From Pseudobutyrivibrio sp. (GTDB lineage Bacteria; Bacillota; Clostridia; Lachnospirales; Lachnospiraceae), in NCBI GenBank assembly GCA_017557435.1, contig JAFYYR010000028.1, positions 124,001 to 188,000 on the forward strand: a DNA stretch of 64,000 nucleotides. Direction: 5' to 3'. Within the stretch, counting starts at the first letter, position 1; each line of letters begins with the position of its first letter. The position numbers and the translations under genes were made by a program. This document shows positions 10,263 to 17,940 of this stretch, one piece after another. Below the pieces are notes generated by a model. The model saw only the letters and a list, made by a program, of their open reading frames with translations, ran no database searches and was not told the DNA's origin.

Positions 10263-10808
10263 TTATTTAGCAATAAGCAGATAATCTCCTGCTCCTCCCC
10301 CTTTGTAATCCTCCGCATAAATCTCTGTGGTGTACAAATAATCAGGACTAACTCTATAGCTCAAGATGTCGGAAAATCCCGCTTCACCAAGAAGCTTTTC
10401 TGTAAAATCTGAAAGTCTATCCTTTTGAGACAGGGCATATACAAGCTTGCCCTCCGCATTAAGTAGTCTCTTAAGGACTGTAGGAGTCTCAACCAACTGG
10501 CCTAGGCTGATTATTATATTAAATGTGCCATTAATATCTCCTATAATCTCCTTTTTCACATTAGGTAACATGGAAAGGACACCTGTCATCTCACTCTTAT
10601 AATCATCTGTCATCCCCACAGTGACATCTGATGCTTTCTCGGTAAGCCACTCCACAAGGGATACACTGTCAGGATTGAGAATCAGTACATTGTCGCCTTG
10701 GTTTATATCAAGGGGCGTCAGAACATTGCTTCGCAAATGCGAAAGCATCTGTATGGCATCTTCTGTTCCCTCATCAAAAATACGCCTGTTATACTTTTCC
10801 TGAAGCAT
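10263..10808 (-). CDS. Methyltransferase-like protein, degenerate
   Basis: A 181-residue cytoplasmic protein with the alternating strand and helix pattern of a class I SAM methyltransferase: a first strand NVLILNPDS, a mid-protein strand FNIIISLGQL and a C-terminal strand pair. The usual glycine-rich SAM motif (GxGxG) is replaced by NPDSVS, so catalytic activity is doubtful. A GGAG ribosome binding site precedes the ATG. The gene sits between the Wzt-type ATPase and the RgpF fusion, and its stop nearly touches the next start, so it belongs to the polysaccharide operon. It could cap or modulate chain length, as methyltransferases do in Wzm/Wzt systems; this is inference. Confidence 0.6.
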   Translation of the reverse strand: MLQEKYNRRIFDEGTEDAIQMLSHLRSNVLTPLDINQGDNVLILNPDSVSLVEWLTEKASDVTVGMTDDYKSEMTGVLSMLPNVKKEIIGDINGTFNIIISLGQLVETPTVLKRLLNAEGKLVYALSQKDRLSDFTEKLLGEAGFSDILSYRVSPDYLYTTEIYAEDYKGGGAGDYLLIAK

Positions 10809-10841
10809 AAACTCTCCTCCATTTTCTCAGAACTCACCCCA

Positions 10842-12134
10842 TTATTTAACCTGCTCAACACTGACCTTAGAATTCATATCATAAAATCCCACGGTATTTT
10901 TAGTGCTGACAACAGTAATATTCATCACATCATAAAGTCTGTGATAAGCTACGAAATCCACTCCATCATAGCCTGTACAACTAATAGACATCAGGTATTC
11001 TCCACCCTGCATATCCATCTTCTGAGTAAATGTGGCAACGTACTCGCTACCCTCCTTGCAAAGGCCCACATCGCACTTCTCGTACATTGTGTTGGTGCCT
11101 GTCACATCGATACCCTTAAGAGTCTTAAAAGTAAGGGTAAAAATAGGATTCTCGATGTCTGTATTGAAGTGTACCTTGGATTTAACTGTAAAGGTACTGC
11201 CCTTCATAATGGCGTTGGTAAATGTACCATTGTCATCAATCACTGCAAAATCAACGATTGCAGCTCTACCATCACCGTATTCATTAACATTAGGATTAAG
11301 CTGATAATTAGACTTCCAAAGAGTGCCATCATCTACCCCTGGCCCAGCCACATCTGACAAATCATCCAAAGCGTCAACCTTGCTATTAAGAGCTGGCTCC
11401 TGTCCCACAAGGATTTTCTTATAGATGTCAATCATATCCTTTGGTGTGCCCTCAGCCACCTTATCACCCTTGTTAATAAGGATGGCTCTATCGCAGTACT
11501 TGCTGATAGCGCCCAAATCATGGGATACAAAAAGGATAGTCTTGCCAGCTTCCTTGAACTCCTCGAACTTCTTGTAGCACTTAGCCTGGAAGAAAACATC
11601 ACCTACAGAAAGAGCCTCGTCTACAATAAGAATCTCTGGGTCAATATTGATAGCTACTGCAAATGCCAATCTGACAAACATACCAGAAGAATATGTCTTA
11701 ACTGGCTGGAAAACGAAATCTCCTATATCTGCAAATGCCAAAATATCGTCTAGCTTAGCATCTATCTCCTCATTAGAGTAGCCCAGCATGGTACCATTAA
11801 GGTAAATATTCTCAATACCTGTGTACTCCTGATTAAATCCAGCGCCAAGCTCAAGAAGAGCTGAAATCCTGCCGTCTACAGTAACCTCTCCTCTAGTAGG
11901 AGAGAGTACACCAGTTATAATCTTAAGAATTGTGGACTTTCCAGAACCATTGGTTCCAATAAGTCCTACACATTCGCCCTTTTTAACTTCAAAGGACATA
12001 TCTTTAAGAGCAAAATGCTCCTTGTAATTTTTCTTTCGGGTAAGGCCAAGTGTATCAGCCACTCTAGCCTTGTTACTATCGTAAAGCTTGTAGACCTTGT
12101 CCACGTTCTTTACTTCTATTACGTAATCGCTCAT
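10842..12134 (-). CDS. Polysaccharide/teichoic acid ABC exporter ATPase (Wzt/TagH type)
   Basis: ATP-binding subunit of an ABC-2 exporter that flips lipid-linked polysaccharide. 430 residues. Walker A GTNGSGKS is at about 60-67, with the ABC signature TYSSGMFVR and Walker B ILIVDEALSVGD following. A C-terminal beta-rich domain (about 260-430) resembles the Wzt carbohydrate-binding domain that selects the finished glycan. The ATG at 12134 follows GGAGG by four bases; the in-frame codon at 12173 has no such site. The partner permease (15326-16135) is not adjacent: two unrelated genes lie between. A promoter-like sequence lies just upstream at 12157-12184. Confidence 0.92.
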   Translation of the reverse strand: MSDYVIEVKNVDKVYKLYDSNKARVADTLGLTRKKNYKEHFALKDMSFEVKKGECVGLIGTNGSGKSTILKIITGVLSPTRGEVTVDGRISALLELGAGFNQEYTGIENIYLNGTMLGYSNEEIDAKLDDILAFADIGDFVFQPVKTYSSGMFVRLAFAVAINIDPEILIVDEALSVGDVFFQAKCYKKFEEFKEAGKTILFVSHDLGAISKYCDRAILINKGDKVAEGTPKDMIDIYKKILVGQEPALNSKVDALDDLSDVAGPGVDDGTLWKSNYQLNPNVNEYGDGRAAIVDFAVIDDNGTFTNAIMKGSTFTVKSKVHFNTDIENPIFTLTFKTLKGIDVTGTNTMYEKCDVGLCKEGSEYVATFTQKMDMQGGEYLMSISCTGYDGVDFVAYHRLYDVMNITVVSTKNTVGFYDMNSKVSVEQVK

Positions 12135-12156
12135 AGTGCCTCCAAATTTACCATAT

Positions 12157-12184
12157 ATTTTACCATAAAACACTATAAGCGCAA
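12157..12184 (-). promoter_or_regulatory. Putative promoter of the Wzt-type ATPase operon
   Basis: On the minus strand, TTGCGC (12179-12184) is separated by 16 bases from TAAAAT (12157-12162). It lies directly after the terminator of the WG-repeat gene, so the ATPase operon appears to be started here. Confidence 0.45.
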
Positions 12185-12192
12185 AGGTTTAC

Positions 12193-12222
12193 GTAAAAAG
12201 GGCGGCCCTATGGACCGCCCTA
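12193..12222 (-). terminator. Intrinsic terminator of the WG-repeat gene
   Basis: On the minus strand a stem of AGGGCGG and CCGCCCT is followed by five T residues, ten bases after the stop codon of the gene at 12233-14026. Confidence 0.85.
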
Positions 12223-12232
12223 TGTGTCTTAT

Positions 12233-14026
12233 TTATTCATCTTTTTCTTCAACTTTATGTGCTACGTGGTCAGCGCCCATATGATATTTTGCTCCGTTTT
12301 TATAATATGTAATATACTCATCATATCTAGTACCACTAGAAATATCTACTTTTTCCTCTAATATATTGCCTTGATAATCCACTATCACGCCGCGTCCACT
12401 CCAAGGATCTGAACCGTTATCATCATGACTATAGCTGACACTTTTGTATACTTCTACTTCATACCAAGCCAATCCTGCATCCGGAACAATATTGCATGTA
12501 TCAATTTCAACTTTATCCGTTAAACAATTACCATAATTATCGTAAAAGCCAAAAGAATAACTTCTATCCGCTACAAGCATTATATCTAGATCTGCAGATA
12601 CATCTATATATTCATATTCAGGAGAAAGAATCCCCCTTCCTTTACTATCACATACACCTCTTCCATTAAATACCTCTGAATAATATTTAATTCTACCTTT
12701 TTCCGAAATATAATTATAGGTTCCCAATCTATATATTCCATAATCTTCGTATCCACCATTAGTTCCCCATAATAACTTGTTAGAATAATTGCATGGAAAC
12801 AACGCTCTAATTAACTTTGTTCTATTAGATATTTTCGCCTTATAACTATATGGCATATCAGTAATTATATTTCCAGAAACATCAATTATATGCCCTTCAC
12901 CATCTGGCAAGCATCCATTCCTATCTGGAGTGAACAAATAACTCGAATACTTTTTACCATTGGTTTTACCATCTTCACGCATTAATCCACATCTACTTTT
13001 ATGTAACCCAGTCCATTTTGGCATTATATTTTCTTCAGTGTAAATATAATAATCAAATGAAAGCACCTCAGGACATTCAGAATCTCTCCACGAACCACCC
13101 CAATACGAATAGAACTCTGTTGCAGAAGATTGTTCTGAAACTTTATTTCCGTTTTCATCATAGAGATAATACTCTCCACCATGATAAATATTCTGACCAA
13201 CAAAGCTCATCAAAACTGCAATTCCATATACAGCGCAGCATACTTTAAAAAGTTTCTTTGCCACTTTAATTGTACGTTCTTTCTTAACTGAGACAACTTC
13301 CTCAACCTCTTCTTTATACTCCAATTTGCCATCTGAAGTATTATCTAAAGTATGGTCTATAAATATTTTCTCGACCTGAGGTACTTCTGATTCAGTATTC
13401 TTTACCATTTTGCCAATCTTTAGATAATCATCTTTTTCTTGCATAACCTTAGCAGAGGAAATAAAATTTACTACCCACAAAATTGCGCATGATACGGATC
13501 CTACATATGCCCAAATTTGATCATTCTTAAATACTTGTAGCACAAGAAAAACTATAAGAAATACGCCGATTATAATGCTTTGTTTTTTATACTTGTTTAC
13601 CTGATTTACACCCTCATATTCTTCCCTCTGGGCAAATTGATTTGAAATATATTTAAAAACATTTAAAGGGATTCTGCACAAAATCACATACTTAGCAATA
13701 AATGCGATAAGAAATGGAACAAATGCCCAAAGGATATAATCTGCAAACATGTCCACAATAAAGATTACAAGCTCACAGCTAAATAACTTAAAGAATTTTC
13801 CTTTAAGCTTTTTATGCACATCCTCTGTGCCAAAATCATCCAAGCATCTCGATGCTATTGCATCCATGCTAATGCATAGCATATATAAAATCCAATCAAT
13901 CCAGTTAAACATAAAAGGATGCCATGCATCAATCATATGAACTACGAATACAAAAAGCTGAGCAATATATACTAAACAAACACACTGCGCAAAATTTAAT
14001 TCTTTTTTCTTTGCTGTAGTAATCAT
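12233..14026 (-). CDS. Membrane protein with C-terminal WG-like repeats
   Basis: A 597-residue protein I do not recognise by name. The first half has about five hydrophobic segments, clustered at residues 12-145 and 165-210. A charged linker rich in E and K (about 210-260) leads to one more membrane segment near residue 270. The C-terminal half has spaced units such as YYLYDENGNK, GHIIDVSGNI, GVCDSKGRGIL and FGFYDNYGN, which look like degenerate WG repeats, a propeller-like protein-binding module. The start ATG follows GGAGGAGAG. It has its own terminator and more A/T-rich codons than the flanking polysaccharide genes. It separates the two subunits of the exporter, so it may be a late insertion. 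Confidence 0.65.
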   Translation of the reverse strand: MITTAKKKELNFAQCVCLVYIAQLFVFVVHMIDAWHPFMFNWIDWILYMLCISMDAIASRCLDDFGTEDVHKKLKGKFFKLFSCELVIFIVDMFADYILWAFVPFLIAFIAKYVILCRIPLNVFKYISNQFAQREEYEGVNQVNKYKKQSIIIGVFLIVFLVLQVFKNDQIWAYVGSVSCAILWVVNFISSAKVMQEKDDYLKIGKMVKNTESEVPQVEKIFIDHTLDNTSDGKLEYKEEVEEVVSVKKERTIKVAKKLFKVCCAVYGIAVLMSFVGQNIYHGGEYYLYDENGNKVSEQSSATEFYSYWGGSWRDSECPEVLSFDYYIYTEENIMPKWTGLHKSRCGLMREDGKTNGKKYSSYLFTPDRNGCLPDGEGHIIDVSGNIITDMPYSYKAKISNRTKLIRALFPCNYSNKLLWGTNGGYEDYGIYRLGTYNYISEKGRIKYYSEVFNGRGVCDSKGRGILSPEYEYIDVSADLDIMLVADRSYSFGFYDNYGNCLTDKVEIDTCNIVPDAGLAWYEVEVYKSVSYSHDDNGSDPWSGRGVIVDYQGNILEEKVDISSGTRYDEYITYYKNGAKYHMGADHVAHKVEEKDE

Positions 14027-14197
14027 TGGTATACTCCTCTCCTCCGTGTCTTATAGTATATTATTGCACATTATAAAGTATTATTCAATTACTACATATC
14101 AAACTATTTCCCGCGCTTTTTTTAATATATTTTGAAACTTAATACAACCAAATTGACAACACAATCGCATATAATGTGAAGGACCTTCAATAAACAG

Positions 14198-14256
14198 CAA
14201 AAAAGTGGCACCCATAAAGGTGCCACTTGCACAGTAGCTTCAGGCAACCCCATACC
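14198..14256 (-). terminator. Intrinsic terminator with tandem hairpins after the GDPD gene
   Basis: On the minus strand, a CTTCAGG/CCTGAAG hairpin (about 14236-14260) is followed by a stronger AGTGGCAC/GTGCCACT hairpin (14204-14227) and a T-run. It ends the glycerophosphodiesterase transcript. Confidence 0.85.
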
Positions 14257-14275
14257 TGAAGCGGAGGATATAGAA

Positions 14276-15097
14276 TTATAAAGCGTCAATATCAGCGTAA
14301 TCTGTGATTACTCCATCAACGCCTAACCGCTGCAAAGAAAGCATCTGGCCTTTGTTCTCTGGCGCATATGAATACACCTTAGCTCCGGCCTCGTGAATTG
14401 CTCTAACAGTCTTTGGTGTGAGAGTCTTCATGTTGATTCCATAATAATCAGCAGGATATTTTGTAGGTAAATTTGATTTACCAAATGATGCAAGCATCAT
14501 AATCTGCTGGCTTGGATTAATACTCTTGATAGCTGATAAATAGTCATAATTGAATGACAGGAATATCACTCTATCAAGCACTCCATACTCAGCGCACTTT
14601 TCGTAAACCTGCTGCACGAATTCTGGATCATCCCCGATATCCTTCAGCTCACAGAACATGCGCATGTTAGTAGACTGAAGCAAGGACAATGTCTGGTCCA
14701 ATGTAGGAATACGCTCACTGACGAAATCAATTGAGTACCAAGAACCAGCATCCAACTGAAGAAGCTCATCGTAAGTGTAGTCCGCAACTGTAGACTCGTC
14801 ACCAGTAAATCTCTCTAGCGTGTCATCGTGGAAGATAACAAGCTCCCCATCTTTTGTTTTTCTTACATCGAATTCAACAGTCTTAGCACCACAGGCATAA
14901 GCTCCTGCAAAGGCACTAAGGGTGTTCTCAGGATAGGCTCCCGAGTAACCTCTGTGAGCCACTATTTGAACCACAATATCTTCATCAGCGTCGGCTGGTA
15001 AAAATTTGAATTCATTGAAGAATAGAAAAGAACAAAGCAAGGCAACCACGCTGACAGCAACGGTTCTCCTCACTTTAGAAAATAATAACCCCCTCAT
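14276..15097 (-). CDS. Membrane-anchored glycerophosphodiester phosphodiesterase
   Basis: Hydrolyses glycerophosphodiesters to glycerol-3-phosphate and an alcohol. 273 residues. A signal anchor spans roughly residues 8-28, so the enzyme faces outside. The TIM-barrel GDPD signature is complete: HRG at 48-50, E75 and D77 in VEFDVRKTKDG, and H90 in FHDDTL; ELKD and a closing GVDGVITDY follow. Being outside the membrane suggests it acts on lipoteichoic-acid or phospholipid head groups, which fits the nearby LtaS-like enzyme. A GGGGG-rich ribosome binding site precedes the ATG. Terminators lie on both sides, so it is monocistronic. Confidence 0.92.
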   Translation of the reverse strand: MRGLLFSKVRRTVAVSVVALLCSFLFFNEFKFLPADADEDIVVQIVAHRGYSGAYPENTLSAFAGAYACGAKTVEFDVRKTKDGELVIFHDDTLERFTGDESTVADYTYDELLQLDAGSWYSIDFVSERIPTLDQTLSLLQSTNMRMFCELKDIGDDPEFVQQVYEKCAEYGVLDRVIFLSFNYDYLSAIKSINPSQQIMMLASFGKSNLPTKYPADYYGINMKTLTPKTVRAIHEAGAKVYSYAPENKGQMLSLQRLGVDGVITDYADIDAL

Positions 15098-15169
15098 AAT
15101 TCAAGCCCCCTCTCTTCTAGCTATTTATATTGTACCACTCAGCCTGTTATCTGACATTAAAACTCCAAT

Positions 15170-15203
15170 AAAAAAATTGCCCGAAAATTCCGAGCAATTT
15201 TTA
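15170..15203. terminator. Intrinsic terminator downstream of the exporter permease
   Basis: Arms AAATTGCCCG (15174-15183) and CGAGCAATTT (15191-15200) pair with one G-T. A-run and T-run flanks allow use in both directions. On the minus strand it ends the operon finishing with the permease gene. Confidence 0.8.
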
Positions 15204-15230
15204 TACATATTTTATCTATTTTTTTCTTAC

Positions 15231-15321
15231 ACTCTCAAGCCTACTAGGTGGCCGTCAGCTTCGCATAAAAAGCTTCGCCTACTGACATTCAAAATCTTCG
15301 CTTTGCTGGATTTTAAATGTC
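15231..15321 (-). repeat. Partial structured element plus 3'-end hairpin
   Basis: The left part (15231-15252) contains TTACACTCTCAAGCCTA, close to one arm of the leader elements at 26191 and 38940, but without a matching second arm. The right part (15284-15321) is a hairpin, GACATTCAAAATC pairing with GATTTTAAATGTC, four bases past the permease stop codon. The same hairpin type occurs at 42187-42223, overlapping the capG stop. Confidence 0.5.
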
Positions 15322-15325
15322 ACTT

Positions 15326-16135
15326 CTACAGCACATCCGCAAACTGTGGCTGCAACTTTTTAAAGACGTGGGTACCAATGAGATAAATCACCACTGTAAA
15401 CACCCAGAAGTATAAAGTAAGCAATGGGCGAGTCCAGAAACCTGTGTGACCAATGATAGAATCACGGTAACCGCTAGTGATGTAGTACATAGGATTAAGC
15501 TTAAGCAAATACGCCAGCCATAGAGGAATTTTATCGAGCATATCGTCAAAATTCCACATGATTGGTGTAGCCCAAACGCCCACCTGAAGTACTATATTTA
15601 CAAGCTGTGCCATATCCTTGAAAAATACGCAAAGAGCGCTTGTCATATAAATAAGCCCAATTACAAGTACCATCATAGCTAATGAATAGTAGATTACCTG
15701 TAAAATATATGGTGAAATACCAAATCCATAAAGGAAATATACTAGCAATGTAAAAAGCACAAAGAATCCATGGACAAATAGCGATGATACTGCCTTTACC
15801 ACAGGGAGCACGTTAATTGGAAATACCACCTTTTTAACCAGGTAATTGTACTCCTGCAATACAACAGTGCCCGCCGAAAGTACCTCGCTAAAATAAAACC
15901 AAGGAACAATACCTGCTGATAGCCAAAGCACGAATGGTGCCTTTATTCCTTCTCTTGTGCCCTGACTTCCTGAGCTAAGTGCCTTATCAAATACAATCCA
16001 GTACACAAGCACGGTGATAATCGGCTGTACAAAAGCCCAGATAACACCCAGTGTTGAGCCGGCAAATTTCTGTTTGAAATCATTTTTTGCAAGCTTTGCT
16101 ATTAATTTTTTATTAGCAATAATATCTTTTAACAT
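15326..16135 (-). CDS. Polysaccharide/teichoic acid ABC exporter permease (Wzm/TagG type)
   Basis: Membrane subunit of the ABC-2 exporter whose ATPase is probably the protein at 10842-12134. 269 residues with six hydrophobic segments. The N-terminal amphipathic start and the KFAGSTLGVIWAFVQPI segment are typical of the family, as is the late LNPMYYITSGYRDSI segment before the last membrane helices. Length matches TagG and Wzm. It is the last gene of a run with the FkbH-like protein and the large membrane protein (17-base gap). The separation from its ATPase by two terminated genes is unusual. Confidence 0.93.
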   Translation of the reverse strand: MLKDIIANKKLIAKLAKNDFKQKFAGSTLGVIWAFVQPIITVLVYWIVFDKALSSGSQGTREGIKAPFVLWLSAGIVPWFYFSEVLSAGTVVLQEYNYLVKKVVFPINVLPVVKAVSSLFVHGFFVLFTLLVYFLYGFGISPYILQVIYYSLAMMVLVIGLIYMTSALCVFFKDMAQLVNIVLQVGVWATPIMWNFDDMLDKIPLWLAYLLKLNPMYYITSGYRDSIIGHTGFWTRPLLTLYFWVFTVVIYLIGTHVFKKLQPQFADVL

Positions 16136-16152
16136 AGTCCCTCTTTTATAAA

Positions 16153-17925
16153 CTAGCGTTTAATGTGTTTATTCTGGTCAACATATCCATCAAGGTCAAG
16201 CGCCCAATCAGATGCTCCGTCCTCTTTTTCCTCTACAAGTGTAAATCCCATATCACCGTAGAAGTTCTTAACCATTTTATTTTTAGCTGTTGGAAGGTAG
16301 TGACCGCGAAGTGTCTTAACACCTCTAGCCTTAAGTCGTGCCACAAGCTCATCCATCATAGCATATTCCATATCACGCTTTAAAACTCGACAGCTCATAA
16401 GCCATAAATCAATATCGCAAGCCTCACCGTCCACATGACCGATTGTGATACTAACAACACCATTGTCACCGAATTTATCGATAAGCTTACCGTAAAGTGT
16501 CACATAATTGTCGTCTGCTGCAGTTGATTCAATCTCAGCCTGAGTATATCTTTTGGTGGTGAGATTGAACTGATTTGACTTGTTAGTAAGCTGAGCAATT
16601 CGCGCCATATATACAGGTGAAAAGCTGTCAATCTCAGCTGTCATCTCAAGAGAATCAAGATACTGTCCGTAATCTGTAAAGCTGCTCTGAAGCTTTGCGC
16701 GAGCGGCATTCTCCTGATACATCTCATTTCTCTTTAAATCATCTGCAGAAATGCTGGTAGTCTCAAAGAATCCTGATCTATCAATAGTCTGTATATAGTG
16801 AACCACATTATCAAGCTCAGGAGCAGATACTCCCTTAAGCTGCTCTGTTACAATGTGGCGCTCAGCAGGGTTATCATCTACAAAAACAAGACTCTCAGGA
16901 AGAAGGGTAAGCTCATTTGCTATATCTGCAAAATTCTTATCCTTTGGATCCCAGTTGGCCTTAATAGAGATAAAATCATCCTCTTTGAACGCGCTGTCTG
17001 GATGATTGATTCCTGCTATTGCATTCTCGTAATCATTTTTCGAATCCACATTCAAAATGATGCCAAGCTGCTGGTGTGCCTTGAGATACTGCTGGAACTC
17101 GCTGTATGCCTGGCCCTCAGCCTCCTCTGGTCCGATGACGATTCCATCTACACCGTCATCACCGATAACGCCACCCCACAGGGTGTTGTCCAAATCAAGG
17201 ACAAAGCCCTTTTTATTCTTACCGAAAATGGATTTGATAATATTGGCAACATTAAATGCAAGACTAGGTATGGCAGGCACGCACATAGCGTACTTGTACA
17301 TATACCAGTAGAATGGGTCAGACCATTCCTTAAGTCCATAGTCTGCTGAAATATAGTTAAGATCACAGATGAAGAAGTTCTCTGTTGCCTCAGCGTAATC
17401 ATAGAGACGCTGATTCAGTCTAGAGATAAAATTCATGTGACCGTGATAATCGTAAGCATCACGATTGCCCATAAGCCTGTATAAAGGCATCTCGAAATTA
17501 TTCTGGATAATTGGGCAATTATATTTGTCAGCAAGTGTCTTCCAGATTGTCTCAAACTTAGCATACTGGTTGTTAAGAAGCTCATCTACAGCCTCTCTAG
17601 ACATAGATAAATCTGGATAGTCGCTGATATTTCTATTGCTAGTGCAAACATAAATAATATCAGGGGCAAACTCCTCTAACTCAGGGTTAGGGAAAACTGC
17701 ATCCTCGTAGTATTTATTGTACTCGCTCTCGTAAAACTCTGGTCGAATACCATTATTGAGCAAAAACAGCTCCATCATCAGCATAATATTAGCTGTGGTG
17801 CTACCGCCTAATATAGCCACTTTTTTATCTATGAACTTAGCATCTGAAGCAAGTAGCTCCTTTTTTATTCTCTTTTTCTTGGAAAGTAAATAATCACTGT
17901 CAAATGGATATTCTAGTTCCTTCAT
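16153..17925 (-). CDS. FkbH-like HAD-IIIC protein with C-terminal GNAT-like domain
   Basis: A 590-residue cytoplasmic protein. Residues 1-200 contain an SGNH-like stretch (AILGGSTTANIM near 37). Residues 238-380 form the FkbH HAD-IIIC domain: DLDNT at 244-248, NVDSKND near 292, and DDNPAER at 350-356. Residues 440-575 resemble a GNAT acyltransferase domain. FkbH relatives load three-carbon glyceryl units onto carriers for polyketides, and related proteins occur in surface-polysaccharide clusters. Here it may transfer a glyceryl or other acyl group to a glycan before export; that is inference. It lies 15 bases after the large membrane protein gene and 17 before the permease gene. Confidence 0.85.
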   Translation of the reverse strand: MKELEYPFDSDYLLSKKKRIKKELLASDAKFIDKKVAILGGSTTANIMLMMELFLLNNGIRPEFYESEYNKYYEDAVFPNPELEEFAPDIIYVCTSNRNISDYPDLSMSREAVDELLNNQYAKFETIWKTLADKYNCPIIQNNFEMPLYRLMGNRDAYDYHGHMNFISRLNQRLYDYAEATENFFICDLNYISADYGLKEWSDPFYWYMYKYAMCVPAIPSLAFNVANIIKSIFGKNKKGFVLDLDNTLWGGVIGDDGVDGIVIGPEEAEGQAYSEFQQYLKAHQQLGIILNVDSKNDYENAIAGINHPDSAFKEDDFISIKANWDPKDKNFADIANELTLLPESLVFVDDNPAERHIVTEQLKGVSAPELDNVVHYIQTIDRSGFFETTSISADDLKRNEMYQENAARAKLQSSFTDYGQYLDSLEMTAEIDSFSPVYMARIAQLTNKSNQFNLTTKRYTQAEIESTAADDNYVTLYGKLIDKFGDNGVVSITIGHVDGEACDIDLWLMSCRVLKRDMEYAMMDELVARLKARGVKTLRGHYLPTAKNKMVKNFYGDMGFTLVEEKEDGASDWALDLDGYVDQNKHIKR

Positions 17926-17940
17926 ATTACCATGCCTTTC

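Noticed and set aside
10698..11357. 219-codon plus-strand open frame across the ATPase and methyltransferase-like genes
   Set aside because: It spans the boundary of two well-supported minus-strand genes and shows low-complexity composition.
16798..17349. 183-codon plus-strand open frame
   Set aside because: Antisense shadow of the FkbH-like gene.
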